Notes under the pieces: generated by a model
Told to the model about the DNA's origin: nothing
What the model saw: only the letters and a program-made list of their open reading frames with translations
Databases searched by the model: none
Translations under genes and position numbers: made by a program
Shown: piece by piece, positions 1 through 9,102 of the stretch
Layout of the letters: each line of letters opens with the position of its first letter
Numbering within the stretch: position 1 is the stretch's first letter
Assembly (NCBI GenBank): GCA_003576905.1
Contig: QEVG01000004.1
Location: 1-64,000, forward strand
Direction of reading: 5' to 3'
DNA: 64,000 nucleotides
DNA from: Planctomycetota bacterium
GTDB lineage: Bacteria > Planctomycetota > Phycisphaerae > UBA1845 > UTPLA1

Positions 1-1
1 G

Positions 2-277
2 ACGCTCAGCCCCGAAGAACTGGCGGGAATGCTGGCGATTCTGGCCCGTGGATGCACGGAGGACAGCCCCAAGGTCATCAAGCTAGACCTGAGCAATGTG
101 AAGATTGTCGGCGAACAGTGGACGATGGTGGAGACGCTGATCCTGGACTTCGCAAAGACGATCAAGGCGCAGATCCGCATCGCGCACGGACCGGGGCGGC
201 CGGCGGCCTCGGTGCTGTTTTGTCTTGGGGAATCGCCACTGACGGACCTGGCCCAAGGCACGGGGAATGACATCTGA
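2..277 (+). CDS. C-terminal end of an unidentified protein
   Basis: The reading frame is open from the first bases of the window to a TGA at 275-277, so only the last 91 residues are visible. Nothing upstream can be judged. The fragment has an alternating strand/helix pattern around 'VIKLDLSNVKIVGEQWTMV', faintly like a STAS-type fold, but no catalytic or binding motif is visible and I do not assign a family. No ribosome binding site or credible start lies inside the window, and the internal ATG at 29 is probably not the start. The stop is followed by about 550 bases without a gene. Confidence 0.6.
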   Translation, partial: TLSPEELAGMLAILARGCTEDSPKVIKLDLSNVKIVGEQWTMVETLILDFAKTIKAQIRIAHGPGRPAASVLFCLGESPLTDLAQGTGNDI

Positions 278-826
278 CGGTCACGCCGGAGGTCAACGTC
301 TCGCCCCGCAACGATCAGTTTATTGGCAAAATTACCCTTCATTACCCATATAAGTTTCACCGGGTCTGATTATCCAGGTAGATTCTAACGGTTGTAGGGT
401 TGAATCTCGGACCTTACTTGTGGGATGATCCATGGGTGGAGGTCGGGAAGTTCGGGTTAAGCGTCGGGCAGCCTGTCACTCCAGCATGTCTTAATCTTCT
501 GACGGCGACGTGCCCGCGGACCGGTTTCACATCTTCTGACCTCTGAAGCACTGGCAGACAGTGCACAGTGGAGTGCGCGGCATGTCCTGTGGTCTGTGGT
601 CCCGGGAACCGGGCGACACCGTGCGCGACTCGGCATTGAGTCGTGCGCAGCTGGATCACTCCACCAATCGCTACTCCTTCAAAGCAGATCATGCGATGGG
701 CCTCGGCCGCAGGGTTTGGGGTGTTCGCAATGAACCGGGAGCGTCCGCGGCCAAGGCGAGCCGGCCGCGGGCGACCCGCCGCATGCGCGTCGTGTCAGGT
801 CGGCGAGCCAAACGGGAGGTGTGATC
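278..826. other. Intergenic region with a short direct repeat
   Basis: About 550 bases with no credible gene. The left half is AT-richer than the surroundings. It has two copies of ATTACCC, at 331-337 and 341-347, exactly 10 bases apart, next to an AT-rich stretch (CATATAAG, 347-354). A one-turn spacing is common in response-regulator sites, so this could be a regulatory region for the large secreted protein starting at 827. That is inference only. The right half (420-810) shows nothing recognisable. Confidence 0.3.
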
Positions 827-3800
827 ATGAATCGCGTGTTTTCCGCCCGAGTCCGCGCGCGTGTCGCGCGCGGAGATCAGCGTCGAAGCATGTTCCCGGA
901 GGTGATAGTCGCGCTTGCAATGAGCTGGGTCGCGCTCGCGGCCTCTCCGGCGCGTGCGGTACTGGTGCACTTCGTGGCAAACCCGATCAACTCGGCGAAT
1001 GAGTGCCCGCCGTGCACCTCGGCCAACGGCACGGGATGCGGGGCGTTCACCCTGGACACGGTGACCGGTCGGGTTCGCTACTACATCGTGCACAACCAGG
1101 GGGGCGAAACGGCGGCGCACGTGCATGGTCCGGCGGGGTTGTGCCCGGCGACGGCGGGCGTGCTGTTCGGTCTGCCGGTCGGTCCGGTCAAGACGGGGAG
1201 TTACGGACCGCTGACGGCGGTGCAACAGGCGAACATGAATGGCTCGCTGCATTACGCAAATATTCATACGGGAACTTGCGCGACCGGCGCGATCCGCGGG
1301 CAGATCGTGCCGCTTGCGAGCGGCGTGGCGCGGGCGTGCTGCCTTCAGGGCGGGGCGATCTGCATGGATACCGATCCGAGCACGTGTCTGTGCCTGGGCG
1401 GTACGCCGCTGCCGACGGGTTCGGCGTGCGGCGGGACGCCGCAGGCTTGCTGCCTGCCGAACAACGATTGCCTGATGCTCGATCCGGTGTGCTGTGCCGC
1501 GCAGGGCGGTACGGTTCAGCCGGTGGGCGCGGCGTGCAGCGGACTACAGGCGTGCTGTCTGCCGGACGGCACCTGCGTGGATATTGATCCCCTGTGCTGT
1601 GATGACATCGGCGGAACGCCGCAGGGGGCTGGGACGAATTGTCTGACGTTTGACTGTCCGGCGCCGCAGTGCGGGCCGCTGCCGGATTTGAGCGCCTGCA
1701 TTCCCGTTACGTGTCCGAATCCGAACGACGTCTGCGTGCCGCGTTGCGTGAAGTACAACCCGCAGACCGGCGAGAAGAAGGTCCTGGCCTGCGAATGCCG
1801 CAACCCGAATGAGTGTCATGTGGCAATCGATACGCCGACCGGCGCGCCGCACTGCGCCGGCGCGTGTCCGCCGGGTTTCGACTGCGAAACGACGACGGTG
1901 ACGAACCCGGACGGGACGGTGGATATCTGTTGCGACTGCGTGCCGCGGCCCTATCAGAACTGGGTGGTGGCCGACGATTTCTGCGGGCCGACGTGTCCGA
2001 CGTGTGAATGCGATTTCGACGGCGACGGGCAATGCACGACGTTCGGCGATTTCCAGATGCTTCAGAGCTGCTTCGGGCCGGTGACGCCGGCCTGTCGCTT
2101 CGCCGATCTGAACTGTGACGGGGTGGTGGACAACATCGACGCGACGATCTGGGCGTGCCTGGCGGGCGGCAATCCGCCCGACGTGTGCTGCCCGGACGTG
2201 ACGCCGCCGCCGGTGCACATCAGCGAGGTAAGGTGGTTCGGATCGTATCTTGATCCCGATTTCGATCCAAAGGTGACGCCGAATCCGCGGCCGGTGGACG
2301 GCTGGGTGGTGGCGCTGCACCGCGATCAGCCTCCGCAACCGTGCCCGACCGGGGCGAACTTTGACACCTGCGGCGTGGTTTCACCGCCGGGCCCCGGCCC
2401 CCTGGGCTGCGTGACCTTCACGCCCGACGGTTCGGCGACGCCGATCCCGCTGACGCCTCCGGGCGGAGCGGGCTGCGCGGCAGGCTGCGTGATTCCGCCG
2501 CCGGGGTATTGGCGGATTTGCGCGCGGTACACGCCGGATTGCATCACGCCGTGCTCGCCGGTGCCGGGCGCACTTTGCGTGCTACAGTTCCTGCCGTGTG
2601 AGACGGGAATCAGCCGGCCGGACCGACTGATCGCACAGTGGATTTTCCATCCGCAGATCGTGCCGCCGGTCAACGTCGGCAAGACCGGATGCGATCAACA
2701 CGCGATCTTCGGCTATCAGGGCAAGCTGGCGGATGCGTGTCTGGTGGAGAACTGCGCGGGGCCGGACGAGATCGACCCGCTGATGCCGGGCATATTCCGG
2801 CCTCGACCGGGCGTGACCTACTGGCTGAGCGTGCAGGCGGTCGTGGGCCATCGCGTGACGCCGCCGCCGGACTGCGCGGGCATCAAGGTGCCGAACACGG
2901 TGACGCGTGAATACTGGGGCTGGCACACGACGCCGCCGGGGTATCACCACAAGGATGACGCGTACATCGGTCGCGTGGAACTGAGCTGCCGGATTGAGTG
3001 GCTTTACCGCTGGCTGTATCACCTGCACTGGAGCCAGCCGCGGTTCATTCAGTGCGCCGATGATCCAACGAAGTCGATCGACATGGCATTCTGCCTGTTT
3101 GACACGGCGGGTAATGCGTACTGGTGCCAGCCGCTGAATCCCGGGCCGCCGCCGCCGTCGGACCCGCCGCGTCCGCCGCGAACACCAACGCCGCCGGGCA
3201 TCGACGAGCTGACGAACACGGTCGCACAGGCGGTAGTGGAGTTCTTCCCGCCCGGGCCGGGCATCGTGTCGATGCAGGCCGCGGGGCTGACGCGTGTATG
3301 GCGCGACCATGCCCTCGCGCTGGGCACGCAGGTGCAGATACCGATCGAGATAATCTCGATGCACCTGACGGGGCTCTCGCCGGTCGGACCGGTGACGATC
3401 CGGGAGCAGGTGATGCCGCACAGCAATGGCCTCCTCTTCGGGCCGGGCAGCGATCCGTTCCTTCCGACGCCGATCTGGCCGATGGACAGCTTCTTCGACG
3501 TGTTCGCGCGGATTGAGCTGCCGGGCGCGCCGCCGGGATTCCAGAACCTGTTTACGCAGGCTCCGGTACACCTCGACGCCGTGGGCGGAATCTGGGAAGT
3601 GCCGCCGAGCTTCGCGGACTACCAGGGGCCGCCGGGCGGCGACGGCGTTCTGCTTTTTGACGAGTCCAATCCGACGCAGCCGGTGGGGCGGATTCTCTTC
3701 GTGAGTCATCGGGTGGTGTACCGCGGCGGCGTGGACATCCATAGTGACATGGACTGGTCACTGGGCCCGTGGGTGTGTTCCTGCGACGGCGACGTGAACG

Positions 3801-4006
3801 GGGACGGGCAGCTCAACGGACTGGATGTCGACCTGTTCACGAAGTGCCTGCTCAATCAGCCGCAGCCGCCGCTGCCGGCGCTGGGATGCCCGTGCGACTG
3901 CGCGGACATGACGGGCGACAACGTCGTCGACCTTGCGGATATCGGGCCGTTTATTGACATCCTGCTCGCGGTACCGAAGGCGGTATGTCCGCTGCGGTGT
4001 CCGTAA
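827..4006 (+). CDS. Large secreted protein: CHRD domain, Cys-rich repeats, dockerin-like repeats
   Basis: A 1059-residue exported protein. I chose the ATG at 827 over the GTG at 821 because GGGAGG lies 7 bases upstream of it. Residues 1-44 form a signal peptide with a basic N-terminus and an ASPARA cleavage site. A CHRD domain follows (about 45-165; contains 'HVHGPAG' and ends 'IRGQIVP'). Then come three tandem cysteine-rich repeats beginning ACCL, QACCLP, QACCLP. Residues about 390-445 hold a dockerin/EF-hand-like pair (FDGDGQ, DLNCDG), and a second pair is at the C-terminus (GDVNGDGQ, about 984-1055). Proline-rich linkers join the parts. Such modular secreted proteins are common in planctomycetes. 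The function is unknown; adhesion or extracellular matrix is a guess. Confidence 0.85.
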   Translation: MNRVFSARVRARVARGDQRRSMFPEVIVALAMSWVALAASPARAVLVHFVANPINSANECPPCTSANGTGCGAFTLDTVTGRVRYYIVHNQGGETAAHVHGPAGLCPATAGVLFGLPVGPVKTGSYGPLTAVQQANMNGSLHYANIHTGTCATGAIRGQIVPLASGVARACCLQGGAICMDTDPSTCLCLGGTPLPTGSACGGTPQACCLPNNDCLMLDPVCCAAQGGTVQPVGAACSGLQACCLPDGTCVDIDPLCCDDIGGTPQGAGTNCLTFDCPAPQCGPLPDLSACIPVTCPNPNDVCVPRCVKYNPQTGEKKVLACECRNPNECHVAIDTPTGAPHCAGACPPGFDCETTTVTNPDGTVDICCDCVPRPYQNWVVADDFCGPTCPTCECDFDGDGQCTTFGDFQMLQSCFGPVTPACRFADLNCDGVVDNIDATIWACLAGGNPPDVCCPDVTPPPVHISEVRWFGSYLDPDFDPKVTPNPRPVDGWVVALHRDQPPQPCPTGANFDTCGVVSPPGPGPLGCVTFTPDGSATPIPLTPPGGAGCAAGCVIPPPGYWRICARYTPDCITPCSPVPGALCVLQFLPCETGISRPDRLIAQWIFHPQIVPPVNVGKTGCDQHAIFGYQGKLADACLVENCAGPDEIDPLMPGIFRPRPGVTYWLSVQAVVGHRVTPPPDCAGIKVPNTVTREYWGWHTTPPGYHHKDDAYIGRVELSCRIEWLYRWLYHLHWSQPRFIQCADDPTKSIDMAFCLFDTAGNAYWCQPLNPGPPPPSDPPRPPRTPTPPGIDELTNTVAQAVVEFFPPGPGIVSMQAAGLTRVWRDHALALGTQVQIPIEIISMHLTGLSPVGPVTIREQVMPHSNGLLFGPGSDPFLPTPIWPMDSFFDVFARIELPGAPPGFQNLFTQAPVHLDAVGGIWEVPPSFADYQGPPGGDGVLLFDESNPTQPVGRILFVSHRVVYRGGVDIHSDMDWSLGPWVCSCDGDVNGDGQLNGLDVDLFTKCLLNQPQPPLPALGCPCDCADMTGDNVVDLADIGPFIDILLAVPKAVCPLRCP

Positions 4007-4040
4007 GGCGGGTGTAACCGGAGATTGAGTCTGCACGGCA

Positions 4041-4073
4041 AATGCCCGGCGTGCGATGCGTGCGCCGGGCATT
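4041..4073 (+). terminator. Hairpin after the secreted-protein gene
   Basis: A perfect 11-bp inverted repeat, AATGCCCGGCG (4041-4051) and CGCCGGGCATT (4063-4073), with an 11-base loop. It starts 35 bases after the stop at 4006. Only a short TT follows, so it is a weak intrinsic terminator or a 3'-end stabiliser. Confidence 0.5.
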
Positions 4074-4189
4074 CTCCATATGGCGGGTTGGGAGGATACG
4101 GGTGACCCAGGGACCGGCGGAGATGCCGCGCCCTTGGAGAGCTGGATCATCAAATGTGGCGCCGGACCTTGACGGCGCGGGGGATTGCT

Positions 4190-4218
4190 TTGACGCCCGG
4201 CGCGGGCGGACGTAAATT
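4190..4218 (+). promoter_or_regulatory. Promoter of guaA, probably leaderless
   Basis: TTGACG (4190-4195), 17 bases, then TAAATT (4213-4218). Only six bases separate the -10 box from the guaA ATG at 4225, so the predicted transcription start falls on or next to the A of ATG. No Shine-Dalgarno sequence is present. The same arrangement precedes gltX and lysS. Confidence 0.5.
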
Positions 4219-4224
4219 GGTTCA

Positions 4225-5775
4225 ATGATAAACCGCTCGATCGCCATTCTTGATTTCGGCTCGCAGTATGTACAGCTGATCGCCCGGCGGGTGCGCGAGA
4301 ACCAGGTGCATTCGCTGATTTTCTCGCCCGGCGCGTCGCCGGAAGAACTCCGCCGCCAAAACGTGATCGGGATCATTCTGTCCGGGGGGCCGGCGAGCAC
4401 GTACGCGGCGGCGGCGCCGAAGCCGCACCCGGGCATCTTCGAGATGGGCGTGCCGATCCTGGGGATCTGTTACGGGATGCAGGCGCTGTGCGAGCACCTG
4501 GGGGCCAAGGTGCATGCGGCGGCGCAGCGGGAATATGGCCGGACTGCGCTGAATCTGACGGGCGACGACGCCCTGCTGCGGCACGTGCCGCGCGGGACGA
4601 CGGTGTGGATGTCGCACGGGGACATCGTGAGCGGGATCGGCGATGACTTTGTCACGCTGGCGCGGACGCCGAGCTGCCCGCACGCGATCGTGCGGCACAC
4701 GGCGCGGCCGCTGTACGGGATGCAGTTTCACCCGGAGGTAACGCACACGCCGGAGGGTTCGCAGATACTTCGGAACTTCCTGTTTGACGTGTGCGGGGCG
4801 GAGCCGACATGGAACGCGGGGTCGATCATCGACCAGGCGGTGGAGGCGATCCGGGCGAAGGTGCGGCCCGGAGCGCAGGTGATCTGCGGTTTGTCGGGCG
4901 GGGTGGATAGTGCCGTTACGGCGGCACTGCTTCACCGGGCGGTTCCGGACCGGCTGGCGTGCATATTCGTCGACAACGGTATGCTGCGGCTCAACGAGCG
5001 GTCGCGCGTGGAGGCGATTTTCCGCGGGCATTTCAAGATGGATCTGCACGTGGTGGACGCGGCGGCGCGGTTTCTGGAGCGGCTGCGCGGGGTGGTCGAT
5101 CCGCAGGAGAAGCGCATCCGCATCGGGCACGAGTTCATCGCGGTGTTCAAGGAGGAGGCGAAGCGCATAGCCCACGCGCACTATCTCGCGCAGGGGACAC
5201 TGTACCCGGACGTGATCGAGTCGGGCCATAGCGCGGCGGGCACGGCGGCGAACATCAAGCTGCACCACAACGTGGGAGGGCTTCCGGCGGAGCTGGGGTT
5301 CGAGTTGATCGAGCCCCTGCGGGATCTTTTCAAGGATGAGGTGCGGATGATCGGGGAGCTTCTCGGGCTGACCGAGGAGATGGTGTGGCGTCATCCGTTT
5401 CCGGGGCCGGGTCTGGCGGTGCGGATTATCGGGGAGGTGACACCGGAGCGGCTGGAGCTGCTTCGCCGTGCGGACCAGATCATCATCGAGGAGCTGGTGT
5501 CGGCGGGCTGGTATCGCAAGGTGGCGCAGGCCTTCGGCGTACTGATACCGGTGGCGAGCGTGGGGGTGATGGGCGACGGCCGGGCCTACCAGGGGCAGAG
5601 TGTCATCGCGGTGCGCTTCGTGGAGTCGACGGACTTCATGACGGCGGACTGGGTGCACATCGACCCGAACGTGTTGGCGCGGATCAGCAGCCGGATCACG
5701 AACGAGGTGTCGGGGGTGAACCGCGTCGTTTATGACATCACCAGCAAGCCGCCGGCGACGATCGAGTGGGAGTAG
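4225..5775 (+). CDS. guaA: GMP synthase (glutamine-hydrolysing)
   Basis: Converts XMP, glutamine and ATP to GMP in the cytoplasm, the last step of guanine nucleotide synthesis. It has 516 residues, the usual length. Residues 1-190 are the class I glutamine amidotransferase domain with nucleophile Cys82 in GICYGMQ and the His169/Glu171 pair in FHPE. The ATP pyrophosphatase domain follows with the P-loop SGGVDS (224-229). The C-terminal dimerisation domain ends in 'PPATIEWE', as in the family. The ATG at 4225 gives the standard N-terminus (AILDFGSQY) but has no Shine-Dalgarno. It is monocistronic, with a 186-base gap before the next gene. Confidence 0.97.
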   Translation: MINRSIAILDFGSQYVQLIARRVRENQVHSLIFSPGASPEELRRQNVIGIILSGGPASTYAAAAPKPHPGIFEMGVPILGICYGMQALCEHLGAKVHAAAQREYGRTALNLTGDDALLRHVPRGTTVWMSHGDIVSGIGDDFVTLARTPSCPHAIVRHTARPLYGMQFHPEVTHTPEGSQILRNFLFDVCGAEPTWNAGSIIDQAVEAIRAKVRPGAQVICGLSGGVDSAVTAALLHRAVPDRLACIFVDNGMLRLNERSRVEAIFRGHFKMDLHVVDAAARFLERLRGVVDPQEKRIRIGHEFIAVFKEEAKRIAHAHYLAQGTLYPDVIESGHSAAGTAANIKLHHNVGGLPAELGFELIEPLRDLFKDEVRMIGELLGLTEEMVWRHPFPGPGLAVRIIGEVTPERLELLRRADQIIIEELVSAGWYRKVAQAFGVLIPVASVGVMGDGRAYQGQSVIAVRFVESTDFMTADWVHIDPNVLARISSRITNEVSGVNRVVYDITSKPPATIEWE

Positions 5776-5891
5776 GGCCGGGCAAACGGTTTAACGGGGT
5801 TGAACTGCACCGGGAGTAGTGTTTGAGGGTCGCTGGCACGGAAATTGAATCGATCCATCGGCCAGATCGAAACGGAACATCGAGAAATCCA

Positions 5892-5948
5892 TTGCCGGGC
5901 CGGGGAGCATGGGATATAGTGATCTTTCGATCGGGTATCATGCCCGAT
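5892..5948 (+). promoter_or_regulatory. Promoter and possible autoregulatory operator of the Rrf2 gene
   Basis: TTGCCG (5892-5897), 17-base spacer, TATAGT (5915-5920), giving a start near 5927. Just downstream lies an inverted repeat, ATCGGG (5930-5935) and CCCGAT (5943-5948), 7 bases apart, between the predicted start and the ATG at 5962. A repressor bound there would block transcription. Rrf2 regulators often repress their own gene, so this is the natural first candidate, but it is inferred. Confidence 0.45.
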
Positions 5949-5961
5949 TTGGGCCGAAGTC

Positions 5962-6414
5962 ATGATTTACTCCGCCGGCTGTGAATACGCCATTCGCGCG
6001 GTGATGAAACTCGCGGCGATGGTTCCGCCGGGACAGTTCATGTTGCTGCGCGACCTTGTCGAGTCGGAGGGGATGCCGGCACATTTCGTGGGGAAGGTGC
6101 TTCAGACGCTGGCGCGGGCGGAGGTGCTGGTATCGGCCAAGGGGCGCGGGGGCGGATTCGCGCTGGCGCGGCCGCCGGCGGAGATCACGCTGCGGCAGAT
6201 CGTGGAGGCGATCGACGGCCCGGCGCGGATCGGGAGGTGCATTCTCGGATTCGCGCAGTGCGACGACGCGCAGCCGTGTCCGCAACATGACGACTGGGTG
6301 GAGATTCGCAGGCACATCTACGATCTGCTCGACAACACGACGGTGGCGGACCTGCTCAAGGCAATGGCGCGGAAGCAGCGAAGCGGGGCGCGGGCGACAG
6401 CGCGGCCAGGCTGA
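5962..6414 (+). CDS. Rrf2-family transcriptional regulator with Fe-S cysteines (IscR-like)
   Basis: A 150-residue winged-helix regulator starting 'MIYSAGCEYAIRAVMKLA', the typical Rrf2 opening. The wing carries GRGGGFALARP (61-71). Three cysteines at 93, 100 and 106 (RCILGFAQC and PCPQH) have nearly the spacing of the [2Fe-2S] ligands of IscR, so it probably senses iron-sulfur status, oxygen or nitric oxide. No isc or suf genes are nearby in the window. A promoter with an inverted repeat lies just upstream. The neighbours guaA and gltX are unrelated housekeeping genes, so the targets cannot be named. Confidence 0.88.
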   Translation: MIYSAGCEYAIRAVMKLAAMVPPGQFMLLRDLVESEGMPAHFVGKVLQTLARAEVLVSAKGRGGGFALARPPAEITLRQIVEAIDGPARIGRCILGFAQCDDAQPCPQHDDWVEIRRHIYDLLDNTTVADLLKAMARKQRSGARATARPG

Positions 6415-6481
6415 CCGGGCGGAATTTTCCGGGCCGCAAGAGGGGGAACATCGGGCGGGGCGGACATGCCGCCCGCGCGGC

Positions 6482-6510
6482 TTGAAGAAGTGGTCGGCAG
6501 CGTCGATCAT
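6482..6510 (+). promoter_or_regulatory. Promoter of gltX, short or absent leader
   Basis: TTGAAG (6482-6487), 17 bases, GATCAT (6505-6510). The gltX ATG at 6519 is eight bases after the -10 box, leaving almost no 5' leader and no room for a ribosome binding site. The layout matches guaA and lysS. Confidence 0.4.
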
Positions 6511-6518
6511 GGGATTCC

Positions 6519-8186
6519 ATGTCAATATCAGGCGCAATTCGGGCGCGGTTTGCGCCGTCGCCGACGGGGTATCTGCACGTCGGCGGGGCGCGGACGGCGC
6601 TGTTCAACTGGCTCTTCTGCAAGCGATTCGGCGGGACGTTTGTCCTGCGGATCGAGGACACGGACATTCTGCGCAATATCGAGGGGGCGGAACAGAAGCT
6701 CATCGACGATCTGCGCTGGCTGGGCATTCTCTACGACGAAGGTCCAGACGTCGGCGGGCCGCTGGGGCCGTATCGCCAGAGCGAGCGGCGCGACCTGTAT
6801 GACGCGGCGGTAAGGAAGCTGCTCGCCGAAGGCAAGGCGTATTACGCGTTCGACACGGCCGAGGAGCTGGACGCGATGCGCAAGTCCGCCGAGGCGCAGA
6901 AGCGGAGTTTTCGCTATCCGCGGCCGGCGCATTTTCCGACCGAGGCCGACGCGGCGCGGGCGCGGGCCGAGGGACGCCCGGTCGTCGTGCGGTTTGCGGT
7001 TCCAAACGAGTCGATCACGGTGCATGACGAGATTCTGGGGGATGTGACGTTCGGCGCGGGGGAGCTTGAGGACCTGGTGATCGTCAAGTCGAACGGGTGG
7101 CCGACGTATCACTTCGCGGTGGTGGTGGACGACGCGCATATGAAGATCAGCCACGTGCTCCGGGCGCAGGAGCACCTGATGAACACGCCGAAGCACGTGT
7201 TCATGCAGCGGGCGCTGGGATACCCGGTGCCGAAGTTCGCGCACTTGCCGCTGGTGTTCAACATTGACGGAACGAAGATGAGCAAGCGCGACAAGCACAA
7301 GGTGGTGCGCGCGGCGGTGAAAGAGCGGCTGAGGTCGAAGGCGTGGACGAAGGATGACGCGGCGCGGATTGCGGAGAGCGCCGCGGAGGCGATGGACACG
7401 TGGCTGGACAAGGCGGACACCGAGCTGGACATGGGGCAGGTGACGCGGCTGGCGGCGGCGGCGGGCGTGGTGATACCGGAGATCGACGTGCATGACTTCC
7501 GGCTGTCGGGCTACCTGCCGGAGGCGCTGGTGAATTTCGTCGCGCTGATCGGCTGGTCGCCGAAGAATGATCGGGAGGTCCTGACGCGGGAGGAGATGAT
7601 CGAGGCGTTCAGCCTGGAGGGAATCAACAAGACGGCGGGGCGATTCGACCGCGAGAAGCTGCTGGCGATGAACACGACGTATGCGGCGGCGGCGAGCCCG
7701 GCGCGGCTGCGAGAGGCGTTTCGAGACTGGGCGAGCGTCAGTGGATCGGCACTGTCTAAGCTGGATGATGCGACGGCGGCGCGGGCGCTGGAGGTGTGCA
7801 AGGGGTTTCGGACGTTTCGGGACGTCGAGTCGAAAGTGGGTGTCCTTTTCGGGCCCGACGAGGCGGTGGCGTACGACGCGGACGCGGTGCAGAAGGTTCT
7901 GGCGAAGGGCGGCGGCGCGGGGTTTGCGGTGCTGGAGAGGCTCGCCCCGATTCTTGAGAAGCTGGAGCCGTGGACGGCGGAGGGGGTGGACGGGGTCATC
8001 AAGGGGTATTGCGAGGAGAGCGGAGCGAAGATGGGGGACGTGGCCCAGCCGCTGCGCGTGGCGGTGGCGGGGAGGCCGGTGAGCCCGGCAATCGGGGAGA
8101 CGCTGGTGTTGCTGGGGAAAGCGGGGACGCTGAAGCGGATCGGCCGGTGTCTGCGGCTTCGGGATGGCGGCAGCGTGGCGAGCTAG
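6519..8186 (+). CDS. gltX: Glutamyl-tRNA synthetase
   Basis: Charges tRNA-Glu with glutamate. A class I synthetase of 555 residues. The HIGH-type motif is HVGG (20-23) within 'PSPTGYLHVGGARTALF'. The KMSKR loop (KMSKRDKHKV) is near residue 252. The C-terminal helical anticodon-binding region follows. It is somewhat longer than the usual 470-500 residues: an insert just after the KMSKR loop (about 258-315, rich in Lys, Ala and Asp) accounts for the extra length. A separate glutaminyl-tRNA synthetase lies at 10051, so this enzyme is probably of the discriminating type. No Shine-Dalgarno precedes the ATG. Confidence 0.96.
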   Translation: MSISGAIRARFAPSPTGYLHVGGARTALFNWLFCKRFGGTFVLRIEDTDILRNIEGAEQKLIDDLRWLGILYDEGPDVGGPLGPYRQSERRDLYDAAVRKLLAEGKAYYAFDTAEELDAMRKSAEAQKRSFRYPRPAHFPTEADAARARAEGRPVVVRFAVPNESITVHDEILGDVTFGAGELEDLVIVKSNGWPTYHFAVVVDDAHMKISHVLRAQEHLMNTPKHVFMQRALGYPVPKFAHLPLVFNIDGTKMSKRDKHKVVRAAVKERLRSKAWTKDDAARIAESAAEAMDTWLDKADTELDMGQVTRLAAAAGVVIPEIDVHDFRLSGYLPEALVNFVALIGWSPKNDREVLTREEMIEAFSLEGINKTAGRFDREKLLAMNTTYAAAASPARLREAFRDWASVSGSALSKLDDATAARALEVCKGFRTFRDVESKVGVLFGPDEAVAYDADAVQKVLAKGGGAGFAVLERLAPILEKLEPWTAEGVDGVIKGYCEESGAKMGDVAQPLRVAVAGRPVSPAIGETLVLLGKAGTLKRIGRCLRLRDGGSVAS

Positions 8187-8197
8187 AATCTCGTGTC

Positions 8198-8422
8198 ATG
8201 ACCTCCATGGAAACCATTCTGAGCAAGGTGAGGTCACTCCCCGACGCGGAGCGCGCGTGGCTGGTGCGGCAGCTTCTGATCGAGATCGCCGAAGCCAGGG
8301 CTGAAGGCGGTCGGGCTGTCCGGCCGAGCAGGCCGGTTGCATGGACACCGTCGGACGAGGGCGAGGACTGGATCACCTACTACCCGGATTCGCTGCTGCA
8401 CGACATGAGTACCGAGTCGTGA
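8198..8422 (+). CDS. Small protein resembling addiction-module components
   Basis: A 74-residue protein starting 11 bases after the gltX stop. The N-terminal half, 'ILSKVRSLPDAERAWLVRQL', has the LPxxER...L..LL pattern of the short antitoxin-like 'addiction module component' family. The C-terminal half (DEGEDWITYY) is acidic. No toxin gene follows; the next gene is a DedA membrane protein that begins 51 bases later. It may therefore be an orphan or a solitary regulator. The coding frame is plausible but there is no strong ribosome binding site. Confidence 0.5.
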   Translation: MTSMETILSKVRSLPDAERAWLVRQLLIEIAEARAEGGRAVRPSRPVAWTPSDEGEDWITYYPDSLLHDMSTES

Positions 8423-8473
8423 AGGGCGGTGAGGCCGCGTGGGCCACAGGGGGCGGTACCGACAGGGTGTATC

Positions 8474-9052
8474 GTGTCCCTTGAGGGGATCGTACAGGCG
8501 TTCGGCTATCCGGCGATCGCGGTCGGGACGTTTCTGGAGGGGGAGACGATCCTGGTCATCGGGGGTTTCGCGGCGCACCGGGGGTACCTTTCGCTTCCGT
8601 GGGTGATGGTGTGCGCGTTCGCGGGTTCGCTGTGCAGCGATCAGATCATGTATTTCCTGGGCCGTCGGTACGGGACGGCGATGCTGGACCGGCGTCCGGC
8701 CTGGCGCGGGCGCTTGGAGCGGGTGCAGAGGCTGTTGCACCGGCATCAGACGTGGATCATCCTGGGGTTTCGATTTGTGTATGGCCTGCGAAATGTCACG
8801 CCGATTGCACTCGGGGCGTCGGGTGTATCGCCGCGGCGGTTTGGCCTGCTGAACGTCGCGGGGGCGGCGATCTGGGCGGCGGGGATCGGGGCGCTGGGCT
8901 ACTTTCTGGGCGAGTTCGCCGAGCGGGTCATCGATGATGTGAAGCGGTACGAGGGGTGGATCCTGGTGGGCATCGCGGCGGCAGGACTGGGGCTGTGGCT
9001 GCTGCACCGGGCCCGGGCGCGGCGGAGCGGGACTCGGCAATCGGATCAGTGA
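8474..9052 (+). CDS. DedA/VTT-family membrane protein
   Basis: A 192-residue inner-membrane protein of the DedA (SNARE-associated/VTT) family, implicated in lipid scrambling and membrane homeostasis. It shows the hallmark 'FLEGETILVIGGFAA' near the N-terminus, then 'GRRYG', and the 'FRFVYGLRNVTPIALGASG' motif around residues 98-115, with about five hydrophobic segments. I chose the GTG at 8474 (AGGG six bases upstream), which gives the family's usual short N-terminus; an earlier GTG at 8429 would add 15 residues. It follows gltX and the small gene on the same strand. Confidence 0.88.
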   Translation: MSLEGIVQAFGYPAIAVGTFLEGETILVIGGFAAHRGYLSLPWVMVCAFAGSLCSDQIMYFLGRRYGTAMLDRRPAWRGRLERVQRLLHRHQTWIILGFRFVYGLRNVTPIALGASGVSPRRFGLLNVAGAAIWAAGIGALGYFLGEFAERVIDDVKRYEGWILVGIAAAGLGLWLLHRARARRSGTRQSDQ

Positions 9053-9102
9053 GAAGGCGCGCGATCAACGTCCCTGGGAACTCGGCGTGCCGCATGATCC
9101 GC

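Noticed and set aside
4222-5658. A 478-codon minus-strand frame opposite guaA
   Set aside because: Mirror image of a well-defined gene; composition unlike a real protein.
8198-8422. A toxin-antitoxin pair with the small gene after gltX
   Set aside because: The next gene is a DedA membrane protein, so no toxin partner exists.
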